Made by a program: the position numbers and the translations under genes. Shown one piece after another: positions 1 to 5,817 of a DNA stretch of 8,733 nucleotides (its first letter is position 1; each line of letters begins with the position of its first letter). This DNA comes from Elusimicrobiota bacterium (GTDB lineage Bacteria > Elusimicrobiota > Elusimicrobia > FEN-1173), in contig PMLF01000038.1 in the NCBI GenBank assembly GCA_003158755.1, positions 181 through 8,913 of the forward strand, written 5' to 3'. The notes beneath the pieces are model-generated. The model was not told the DNA's origin, made no database searches, and saw only the letters and a program-made list of their open reading frames with translations.

Positions 1-1
1 T

Positions 2-87
2 AAAAAGGTAAAAGGAAAAAGTAAGGATGGAACCGCAATTTATATGGACCTCCTAACTTTTTCCTTTTTACTTTTACCTTTTTCCTT
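2..87. repeat. AT-rich imperfect inverted repeat upstream of zapA
   Basis: Bases 2-22 are purine-rich and A-heavy, and bases 56-87 are their pyrimidine-rich complement. ACTTTTTCCTTTT at 56-68 pairs perfectly with the reverse complement of 10-22. After a 7-base insertion, ACCTTTTT at 76-83 pairs with bases 2-9. The roughly 33-base middle has no obvious gene. The right arm also contains tandem C-T5-A-C-T4-A-like units. The element may continue left of the window. No clear promoter for zapA is visible in it. Its function is unknown; it may be an intergenic repeat or form a hairpin in an upstream transcript. Confidence 0.6.
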
Positions 88-108
88 GGTGTCGCCCGGG
101 GGTGTTCG

Positions 109-408
109 ATGAATTCTCTCATGAACGAAAAAATCCGCGTCCGGATCTACGGCCGCGACTACGAATTGGACCCGGGCGGCCTCACGCCCCTGGAGGCCAA
201 CCGGTTGGCTTCCCTGGTGGATCAGAAGATGCGGGATATCTCGGACAAGTTCAACATCGTGGATTCCCAGAAGATCGCCGTTTTAGCCGCCCTAAACATC
301 GCCCTGGACCTCTCCCAACAGCAGAACCTTCCCCACAAGGGCCTCACGCCCGCCGACGAGGAAGCCGTCGGCGCCATGATCGCCGTCCTGGACAAGGCCG
401 TCCGTTGA
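109..408 (+). CDS. zapA: Cell division protein ZapA
   Basis: ZapA is a small cytoplasmic protein that binds FtsZ and bundles or cross-links its filaments at the division site. The 99-residue product has the family layout: an N-terminal beta-rich head (about residues 6-20, KIRVRIYGRDYEL-like), then a long helix containing LASLVDQKMRDI and the conserved stretch KIAVLAALNIALDL (about 57-70) that forms the dimer/tetramer coiled coil. The length is normal for the family. I chose the ATG at 109 because GGGGG lies about 6 bases upstream (98-102); the ATG at 121 has no ribosome-binding site. The stop TGA (406-408) overlaps the TTG start of rarA, which implies co-transcription and coupled translation. 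ZapA sequences diverge widely, but the strand-helix pattern and gene context support the call. Confidence 0.9.
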   Translation: MNSLMNEKIRVRIYGRDYELDPGGLTPLEANRLASLVDQKMRDISDKFNIVDSQKIAVLAALNIALDLSQQQNLPHKGLTPADEEAVGAMIAVLDKAVR

Positions 409-1718
409 AGGATTTGTTCGCGGAACCCGCCGAAACGGCGGGCGTCCAGCCGTTGGCCGCGCGGATGGCTCCGCGCGACTGGACGGAGTTCGTGGGCCAG
501 CCGCGCCTCGTGGCCGAAGGGGCGCTCCTGCGCCGGGCCCTCGAGGCGGACCGCCTGGGGTCGGCCATCTTCTTCGGGCCTCCGGGCACGGGCAAGACGG
601 CTTTGGCGCGGCTGGCCGCCTACAAGACCAAGGCCCACGTGGAGCACGCCAACGCCGTGACCATCGGCATCCCGGACATCCGCAAGATCCTCCTGGCGGC
701 CGGCGAGCGTCGCCGCGCCCAGAACCGAAGGACGCTGCTGGTCTTGGACGAAATCCACCACTTCAACAAAACCCAGCAGGACGCCCTCCTCCCGGACGTG
801 GAGCGGGGACTGGTCACCCTTATCGGCCTCACCACCGAAAACCCATTCTTCTATGTGAACGCCGCCCTCATCTCCCGCTCCACGGTCTACGAATTCTTCC
901 CGATAGCCGACGAAGATCTCCGCCCGTTGCTCCGCCGGGCGATGACCGACCCGGAACGCGGTTTGGGGAAAATGAAGGTGGTTCTGGAACCAGAAGCCGA
1001 AGACCATTTCATCCGGTCCAGCGGCGGAGATGCTCGACGGCTCTTGAACGCCCTGGAACTGGCCGCGCTCACCACACCTCCTGAAGCCGACGGCACGGTG
1101 CGGATCACCTTGGAAGTGGCCGAGGCGTCGGCCCAAAAGAGGTCCGTGCGTTACGATAAATCCTCCGACGAGCACTACGACACGATTTCGGCCTATATCA
1201 AGTCCCTACGCGGATCGGACCCGGACGCCGCCCTTTATTGGATGGCCAAGATGTTGGCGGCGGGAGAAGACCCCCGCTTCATCGCGCGGCGGCTTCTGGT
1301 GGCGTCTTCCGAGGACGTGGGCAACGCCGATCCCCGAGCGTTGCTCGTGGCCAATGCCGCTTTTGAAGCCGTGGAAAAATTGGGTTTGCCCGAGGCGCGG
1401 ATCCCCTTGGCCCAAGCCACGGTTTACGTGGCCGGCGCCCCCAAGTCCAACGCTTCGTATTTGGCCGGCGACGCGGCCGCCGCCGAAGTGCGCGATGGTC
1501 CCCGACGGGAAGTGCCCCTGCCCCTTCGGGACGCCACGGGCGACCGGGTCGCCCGTGGCCACGGTCAAGGATACCGGTACGCCCACGATTTCCCGGGACA
1601 CTTCGTCGACCAGGAATACATGCCCGACCTGAAACGATTCTTCGATCCGTCCGATCAGGGACACGAAAAGGAAATGGCCGCTCGGTTGAAAGCCCTTTGG
1701 CCGAAAAGATATGGATAG
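405..1718 (+). CDS. rarA: Replication-associated recombination protein RarA (MgsA family AAA+ ATPase)
   Basis: RarA/MgsA/WRNIP1 ATPases act at stalled replication forks, associate with SSB, and form tetramers. From the TTG at 405 the product is 437 residues, the normal family length. An N-terminal PLAxRMxP..FVGQ segment (16-32) leads into Walker A GPPGTGKT (58-65), Walker B LLVLDEIHHFNK (D115, E116) and the family signature TTENPFFYVN (143-152) with the arginine-finger SRS (157-159). Sensor 2 GDARRLLNALE follows, then the C-terminal tetramerisation region with APKSNASY and HDFPGHFVDQ-like motifs. I chose the TTG at 405 because family homology begins at LxDLF just after it and because TTGA overlaps the zapA stop. 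The open frame extends further upstream to 102 only as an out-of-frame reading of zapA. All catalytic residues are present. Confidence 0.96.
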   Translation: MKDLFAEPAETAGVQPLAARMAPRDWTEFVGQPRLVAEGALLRRALEADRLGSAIFFGPPGTGKTALARLAAYKTKAHVEHANAVTIGIPDIRKILLAAGERRRAQNRRTLLVLDEIHHFNKTQQDALLPDVERGLVTLIGLTTENPFFYVNAALISRSTVYEFFPIADEDLRPLLRRAMTDPERGLGKMKVVLEPEAEDHFIRSSGGDARRLLNALELAALTTPPEADGTVRITLEVAEASAQKRSVRYDKSSDEHYDTISAYIKSLRGSDPDAALYWMAKMLAAGEDPRFIARRLLVASSEDVGNADPRALLVANAAFEAVEKLGLPEARIPLAQATVYVAGAPKSNASYLAGDAAAAEVRDGPRREVPLPLRDATGDRVARGHGQGYRYAHDFPGHFVDQEYMPDLKRFFDPSDQGHEKEMAARLKALWPKRYG

Positions 1719-1755
1719 AACCAAAATGGTGGCAATAGGAAAAGTCATGGTTGAG

Positions 1756-1841
1756 ACCTCCCCCCGCCCCTCCTTGGAAAGGAGGGGAGAAAAGCGTGCA
1801 AAGCGGGTTCCCCTCCTTCGCAAGGAGGGGCCAGGGGAGGT
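1756..1841. repeat. Twin-hairpin palindromic repeat between rarA and 5-FCL
   Basis: Two copies of CCCCTCCTT-N3-AAGGAGGGG occur at 1767-1787 and 1810-1830, each a perfect 9-bp stem. They are enclosed by outer arms ACCTCCCC (1756-1763) and GGGGAGGT (1834-1841), also perfect. The whole folds as a three-way junction of 86 bases. It fills most of the 144-base gap after rarA. There is no T-run after either hairpin on the + strand, so it does not look like a classic intrinsic terminator. It is more likely a dispersed intergenic repeat. The remainder of the gap (1719-1755 and 1842-1862) holds nothing I can recognise. Confidence 0.85.
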
Positions 1842-1862
1842 ATCACGCCGTAAATCATTCGA

Positions 1863-2495
1863 ATGGCGTTCAAAACCCCTTCCGTCATGACTTGCGATTT
1901 CAAACTCATCGAAGCCGCTCAAATCGTCCGGCACAAGAACTTCCTTCGGGGATTTTATCGACACGCCGTTCTGACGATGCCGTGGGAACGCCGCCATCGT
2001 CTTGCGGGGATGGCCGCTCGCCGTTTGGCGGCTTTGCCGGTTTTCCGGGAGGCCCAAACCGTCGGCTTGTACGTGGCGGTGGGGGGGGAAATTGAAATCG
2101 TGCCCCTGTTCAATCTCTGCCGCAAGGCCGGGAAATCCGTGGCCGTGCCCGTGATCTTCCCCGAAAAGAATTGGATGGAATACTCTCTCCTCGACGGGCC
2201 CGTCCGGTGGGATAATAACGTCTACGGCATTCCCGAGCCCTCCGAGAAAGACCGCCGCCTCCTTGATTCCCGTAACGTGGAGTTGGCGATCCTTCCGGGG
2301 AGGGCCTTTTCTCCCGACGGCGTCCGCTTAGGGGCCGGAGGCGGCTATTACGATCGTTTCTTGGAACGCCACCCCAAGCTGACGACGGTGGCCCTCTCTT
2401 TCGACGAACAAATTTCCCCGACGCTTCCCGCCGGGCCGCACGATGTCCGGTTGGATTGGGTGGTGACCCCCACGCGGACGTTCCACCCGAAATGA
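1863..2495 (+). CDS. 5-formyltetrahydrofolate cyclo-ligase
   Basis: This enzyme (5,10-methenyltetrahydrofolate synthetase, EC 6.3.3.2) converts 5-formyl-THF to 5,10-methenyl-THF with ATP, returning the storage/inhibitory folate to the one-carbon pool. The product is 210 residues. The N-terminal KNFLRGFYRHAVLTMPWERR region (25-44) matches the family start, and the central LYVAVGGEIEI (69-79) carries a folate-region Glu. The signature PGRAFSPDGVRLGAGGGYYDRFL (about 145-167) contains the ATP/phosphate-binding glycine-rich loop. Start choice is uncertain: ATG 1863 and ATG 1887 both lack a strong ribosome-binding site, and homology begins after either. In many bacteria the gene (ygfA/fau) lies beside zapA, as nearly here. 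The gene downstream follows after 40 bases. Confidence 0.93.
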   Translation: MAFKTPSVMTCDFKLIEAAQIVRHKNFLRGFYRHAVLTMPWERRHRLAGMAARRLAALPVFREAQTVGLYVAVGGEIEIVPLFNLCRKAGKSVAVPVIFPEKNWMEYSLLDGPVRWDNNVYGIPEPSEKDRRLLDSRNVELAILPGRAFSPDGVRLGAGGGYYDRFLERHPKLTTVALSFDEQISPTLPAGPHDVRLDWVVTPTRTFHPK

Positions 2496-2523
2496 ACGTC
2501 AAGAATGACGTCTCTTCTTTTTC
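2496..2523 (+). terminator. Possible weak hairpin/terminator after 5-FCL
   Basis: Immediately after the stop codon, ACGTCA (2496-2501) and TGACGT (2506-2511) form a perfect 6-bp stem with an AGAA loop, followed by a pyrimidine/T-rich stretch ending at 2523. The stem is short and AT-balanced, and the next gene begins 13 bases later, so it may be only an attenuator or chance. Confidence 0.25.
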
Positions 2524-2535
2524 ACAGGATGGAAA

Positions 2536-3138
2536 ATGCCTGACCGCTTGATCGTTTTCGATATCGGCAACGTTTTGTTGCGTTTCGACACCCGCATCGC
2601 CGCCCGCAACTTTGACCGGCACGACCCCGGGAAAGGAACGGCATTATCCTCCGCCCTTTGGTCCTATCCGCTCATGCACCGCTTCGAGACGGGAAAGATC
2701 GCGGGGAGAGACCTTTTCGACCGCCTGCGGAAACGGTTCGATTTGAAAATGACTTATCCCATTTTCCGGAAGTCATTTACCGGGATTTTCGATCCCATAC
2801 GTGAGAACCTGTCTCTCTTTCGGAAATTCACTCAAGAAAGGAAGGTGGCTCTTCTTTCCAATGTGAACGAGATCCATTGGGCGTACATCCTCCGGCGCTA
2901 CCCCGTTTTGAGGCGAGCCCAGGTCCGTTGCGCTTCCTGCGAGTTGGGAGTGATGAAGCCCGATCCCCGGGCTTACCGCTACGTCGCCGAGCGCTCGGGA
3001 GCGACCCTGCGAAAAATGGTTTACGTCGACGATCGGGAAGAGTTCATCCGCGCCGCCCGGCGTTTGGGCGTCACGGCCATCCATTTCACGGGGAAGCGGC
3101 CATTGAAAAAACTTTTCGATGACGTGGGGATAAATTAG
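2536..3138 (+). CDS. HAD-superfamily phosphatase, YihX-like (HAD-IA)
   Basis: This is a predicted cytoplasmic phosphatase of the haloacid dehalogenase superfamily, 200 residues long. Motif I is FDIGNVL with nucleophile D9; residue +2 is Gly instead of the usual Asp, the same FD-x-GNV form as E. coli YihX (alpha-D-glucose-1-phosphate phosphatase). Motif II is LLSN (S108), motif III is VMKPDP (K141) and motif IV is VYVDD (D165, D166). A helical cap insert lies between motifs I and II (about residues 18-85), including HRFETGKI, also YihX-like. AGGA at 2526-2529 lies 6 bases before the ATG. The stop TAG shares its last base with the GTG start of the next gene, so the two are probably co-expressed. 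The substrate cannot be told from the sequence; sugar phosphates are the family precedent. Confidence 0.85.
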   Translation: MPDRLIVFDIGNVLLRFDTRIAARNFDRHDPGKGTALSSALWSYPLMHRFETGKIAGRDLFDRLRKRFDLKMTYPIFRKSFTGIFDPIRENLSLFRKFTQERKVALLSNVNEIHWAYILRRYPVLRRAQVRCASCELGVMKPDPRAYRYVAERSGATLRKMVYVDDREEFIRAARRLGVTAIHFTGKRPLKKLFDDVGIN

Positions 3139-3806
3139 TGCCGCTCTATCTGAAACAAAGGGAGATCGGTCCCATGGCGAACTTCCAATATCTCGTCGGG
3201 GACACCGTCGCCAAGAAGTGCTGGATGGTGGACCCGGCATGGGAAGCCGAAGCCCTCCTCAACGAGGCGACGGCGGAGGGCTATTCCCTGGAAGGGATCC
3301 TCATCACCCACGCCCACTTCGACCACACGAACGCGGTGGGGAAGATCCTTGAGCGGAAAGACGTTCCCGTCTATCTTCAAAAGCGGGAGCTGGAGTTCAT
3401 GGACAAGGGCGCGCCCCGCGAGCTTTTTCCCGATATCCCCCGATCCTCCCTCAAACCCGTTTCCCCCGGCGATACGCTGTCCCTGGGCGGCGCCGTCCTG
3501 ACGTTCCTCCACACTCCCGGCCACACGCCGGGGTCCCAGTGCTTCCTCATTGAGGACCGCATGGTTTCGGGGGACACCTTGTTCCTGAACGGCTGCGGCC
3601 GCGTGGACCTGCCCGGCAGCGACCCCAAGGAAATGTTCGACACCTTGAACGGCTCCATCGCCCGCCTTCCATCGGAGACGGTCGTCTTGCCCGGCCACAA
3701 CTATTCGTCCCAGGGCACGACGGCCCGGCTGGAGGAGGTGAGGAAGGGAAACCGGTTCCTTCAGGTCCATTCCCTCAACCGGTTTTTGGAGATGATGGGG
3801 TTATAA
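3138..3806 (+). CDS. MBL-fold metallohydrolase, glyoxalase II-like
   Basis: This 222-residue metallo-beta-lactamase-fold hydrolase is related to hydroxyacylglutathione hydrolase (GloB) and YcbL-type proteins. The metal motif THAHFDH gives H58, H60, D62 and H63. The remaining ligands are H129 in TPGHTPG, D146 in SGDTLF and H187 in LPGHNY, so a complete binuclear site is present. NGCGRVDLPGSDP (151-163) is typical of the GloB-like branch and also occurs in persulfide dioxygenases, but the long C-terminal substrate domain of true glyoxalase II is missing. That favours a short thioesterase-like or uncharacterised hydrolase. The GTG start overlaps the upstream HAD stop by one base. The first 12 residues may be non-conserved, and ATG 3174 (M13) is an alternative start with GGAGATCGG shortly upstream. 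Confidence 0.88.
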   Translation: MPLYLKQREIGPMANFQYLVGDTVAKKCWMVDPAWEAEALLNEATAEGYSLEGILITHAHFDHTNAVGKILERKDVPVYLQKRELEFMDKGAPRELFPDIPRSSLKPVSPGDTLSLGGAVLTFLHTPGHTPGSQCFLIEDRMVSGDTLFLNGCGRVDLPGSDPKEMFDTLNGSIARLPSETVVLPGHNYSSQGTTARLEEVRKGNRFLQVHSLNRFLEMMGL

Positions 3807-3821
3807 TCCGGGGTCATCCCG

Positions 3822-3893
3822 CGCTCACCCTGAGCTTGTCGAAGGGTGAACGGTTTTATGATCGCTCATGCTTCGACAGGCTCAGCATGAGCG
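3822..3893. repeat. REP-like inverted repeat between convergent genes
   Basis: Left arm 3822-3844 and right arm 3871-3893 are reverse complements over 23 bases with three mismatches, both built around the core CTTCGACA-R-GCTCAG. Each half also forms its own hairpin: CACCCT (3826-3831) with AGGGTG (3843-3848), and a perfect 10-bp stem CGCTCATGCT (3863-3872) with AGCATGAGCG (3884-3893). A core of this kind recurs between genes in many bacterial genomes (recollection, not searched). It sits between a rightward and a leftward gene end, so it may also serve as a bidirectional transcription stop, although long T-runs are absent. Confidence 0.8.
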
Positions 3894-3921
3894 GTGTTGC
3901 GGGCTTATTTGGATTGGGTTT

Positions 3922-4458
3922 TTAATATGATTTTTTGCTTTGGGAGAGGTACCGCAGGACGTCCATGATCAGGAGGATGCTGACGGGAGTGCCGTCTTCC
4001 CTCAGGACGGGGACGTGGCGGTAGCCGCCCATGGCCATTTTGTTGACGGCGAAGGCGATGGGGTCTTCCGGATGGACGAAACCGGGGTCGGGGGTCATCA
4101 CCTCGGCGACCTTGATTTTGGATAAGTCGTCGAACCGTCCCGCCACCCGCAAGACCAGGTCGCGGTTGGACAGGATGCCCACCAGTTTCTTGTTCTTGTA
4201 AACCAGCACGCAGCCTTTCTTTTCTTTCTGGAAAATCTCCACCACTTTTTGGACGGCATCCTCGGGGTCGCACACGAGGAGGTCGGCGCCGGTCAGGAGG
4301 TCCGATACCGGGCGGGAGAGCAGCGCTTGATGGATGGCGTCGCCTTTTCGGGCATGGGGAATCTCCCGCACCATCATGGAATGGAAGCATCGGGGACACC
4401 GCTCGTCGCCGGGCAGGGTGTCCGCGCCGCAGAAGGGGCATTTAACGTCGGTCGACAT
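3922..4458 (-). CDS. Zinc-ribbon and CBS-domain-pair protein
   Basis: This 178-residue cytoplasmic protein begins with a zinc ribbon (C7-x2-C10 and C21-x2-C24), followed by a CBS pair (Bateman module). CBS1 spans about 46-105 and contains GCVLVYKNKKLVGILSNRDLV. CBS2 spans about 115-172 and contains YRHVPVLREDGTPVSILLIMDVL. CBS pairs commonly bind AMP, ATP, S-adenosylmethionine or NADH and regulate partner proteins; the ligand here is unknown. The ATG at 4458 is preceded by GTGAGG on the minus strand (4463-4468). It is the last gene of the leftward kor cluster, separated from korB by a 140-base gap holding a repeat. The zinc ribbon may mediate protein contact or nucleic-acid binding; that is inference. 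Confidence 0.85.
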   Translation of the reverse strand: MSTDVKCPFCGADTLPGDERCPRCFHSMMVREIPHARKGDAIHQALLSRPVSDLLTGADLLVCDPEDAVQKVVEIFQKEKKGCVLVYKNKKLVGILSNRDLVLRVAGRFDDLSKIKVAEVMTPDPGFVHPEDPIAFAVNKMAMGGYRHVPVLREDGTPVSILLIMDVLRYLSQSKKSY

Positions 4459-4494
4459 AAGGCCTCACTTTTTCTTGCCGCCGCTAAGATAGCC

Positions 4495-4585
4495 CGTCAT
4501 TCCGGCGGAAGCCGGAATCCAGGGTTTGAAACGACCTAATAAAATCCGTTTAACTGCCTGGACCCCGGCGTTCGCCGGGGTGACG
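4495..4585. repeat. Paired-hairpin intergenic repeat (CGTCA...TCCAGG type)
   Basis: Left arm 4495-4523 and right arm 4557-4585 are 29-base reverse complements sharing 23 positions. Each arm is a hairpin: ATTCCGGC/GCCGGAAT at 4499-4506 and 4511-4518, and CCCCGGCG/CGCCGGGG at 4563-4570 and 4573-4580. The TT/AA pairs of one hairpin are replaced by CC/GG in the other, so pairing is kept. CGTCA-stem-TCCAGG sequences like this recur between genes in many Gram-negative genomes (recollection, not searched). It lies between korB and the zinc-ribbon CBS gene, where it could terminate or attenuate the korB transcript or protect its 3' end. Confidence 0.85.
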
Positions 4586-4598
4586 AACTTGGATTCAG

Positions 4599-5639
4599 TC
4601 ACTTCACCGTCCACGTATCGTTCCCGTAGATCAGGTCTTTCAAATTTCCCTCGCCTTCCTTATTTTTCGCCTCATCGATTTGCCGGTTCAGCAGCTCGTC
4701 GTAGGTTGGCCGCTCGATGCATCGGAAAACGCCGAAGGGGACGGGGAACTCGGGCGGGAGAAGCTGGGTCAGGAAATAAGCCGTGTGGGGGAGCGGATCG
4801 GTTTCGTCGTGGACGAGGTATTCTTTTTCCCTCGCGGGGTCGTAGTCCACGGCCTCGGGGTGCAGTCCTTTCAATCGGACGGCTTTCTTTTTCCCTTCCT
4901 TGCCCCATAGCAGCGGTTGCCCGTGTTTCAAATAAATCATCCGCTCGTCGCGGTTTTCGCGCCCCACCACGGACTGGTGGGCCTTATCGTTGAAGACGAT
5001 GCAGTTCTGGAGAACCTCGATGAAGCTCGTTCCCTTGTGCTTCATGGCGCGGGCGAAGATCTCGCCCATGTGGCGCGGGTCCTGGTCGAAGGTTCGGGCG
5101 ATGAAGGTCGCTTCCGAAGCGATGGCGACGCAGAGCGGGTTCACGGGGTAGTCGATGGACCCCGCCGGGGAGGAACGGGTCATTTGCCCCACGGGCGAGG
5201 TGGGGGAGTATTGCCCCTTGGTCAGGCCGTAAATCTGGTTGTTGACCAGGACGATGTTCACGTCCAGGTTCCGGCGGAGGACGTGCAAAATATGGTTGCC
5301 GCCGATGGAGAGCCCGTCCCCGTCGCCGGTGATAACCCATATGGACAGGTCGTCCCTCACCGTCCGGAGGCCCGAGGCGATGGCCGGCGCCCGGCCGTGG
5401 ATCGAGTGCATGCCGTAGGTTTTCATGTAGTAGGGGAAGCGGCTGGAGCAGCCGATCCCCGAGATGAAGACGTATTTTTCGGTGGGGAGATCGAACTTCG
5501 CCAAGGTCTGCTGCATGGCGCCCAGAATGGAATAGTCCCCGCAGCCCGGGCACCATCGGACGTCCTGGCCCGAGATGAAGTCCGCTTTCGAGTGGGAGGG
5601 TCGTCCTTCTTGGGCGTCGGGATGGATCGGTAAGCTCAT
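4599..5639 (-). CDS. korB: 2-oxoacid:ferredoxin oxidoreductase beta subunit (2-oxoglutarate type)
   Basis: This is the thiamine-diphosphate and iron-sulfur subunit of a CoA-dependent 2-oxoacid:ferredoxin oxidoreductase, which interconverts 2-oxoacid plus CoA with acyl-CoA, CO2 and reduced ferredoxin. The product is 346 residues. WCPGCGDY (C30, C33), GIGCSSR (C64) and LQNCIVFND (C213) supply the four [4Fe-4S] ligands. TPP/Mg binding is shown by GDGDGLSIGGNH (105-116) and NNQIYGLTKGQ (133-143). The C-terminal extension of about 100 residues is usual for the long KorB form. 2-Oxoglutarate is the likeliest substrate from overall type, but pyruvate or a broad 2-oxoacid range is not excluded. The ATG at 5639 has only AGG immediately upstream, and a hairpin (5644-5663) sits against it. 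Confidence 0.94.
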   Translation of the reverse strand: MSLPIHPDAQEGRPSHSKADFISGQDVRWCPGCGDYSILGAMQQTLAKFDLPTEKYVFISGIGCSSRFPYYMKTYGMHSIHGRAPAIASGLRTVRDDLSIWVITGDGDGLSIGGNHILHVLRRNLDVNIVLVNNQIYGLTKGQYSPTSPVGQMTRSSPAGSIDYPVNPLCVAIASEATFIARTFDQDPRHMGEIFARAMKHKGTSFIEVLQNCIVFNDKAHQSVVGRENRDERMIYLKHGQPLLWGKEGKKKAVRLKGLHPEAVDYDPAREKEYLVHDETDPLPHTAYFLTQLLPPEFPVPFGVFRCIERPTYDELLNRQIDEAKNKEGEGNLKDLIYGNDTWTVK

Positions 5640-5817
5640 CCTGAATTTTCCAGTTGGAAAATTTCCTTCGCAGGGCTCAGGGGGGCTCCGCCCCGGATTA
5701 CCCCTCGGGACATGCCCTCAGAGCGGTCATGCCCCGATCCCTTCGGGGAATATTTCAGACGCACTTTTTTGTACCCAAAGGCTCTGCGGTAAATAATTGC
5801 GTCTGAAATATTCGGGT
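5640..5817 (-). other. Structured korA-korB intercistronic gap
   Basis: This 178-base stretch separates two genes that are normally adjacent. It contains a perfect 16-bp inverted repeat (GAATATTTCAGACGCA at 5748-5763 and its complement at 5798-5813, 34 bases apart). It also has hairpins CCCCGA/TCGGGG (5732-5737, 5743-5748), GGGGC/GCCCC (5682-5686, 5690-5694) and AATTTTCC/GGAAAATT (5644-5651, 5656-5663). A direct repeat CATGCCC occurs at 5711 and 5728. I see no gene. A 61-codon open frame crosses it but translates only the repeats. It looks like inserted repeat material or a structured leader for korB. Confidence 0.75.

Noticed and set aside
102..404. N-terminal extension of rarA by about 100 codons from GTG 102
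   Set aside because: It is an out-of-frame reading of zapA, rich in Arg, Gly and Pro, with no RarA-like sequence before the TTG at 405.
1719..1862. 6S RNA between rarA and 5-FCL
   Set aside because: The gap is only 144 bases and is mostly the GC-rich twin-hairpin repeat. The long open-bubble helix of 6S RNA is not visible.
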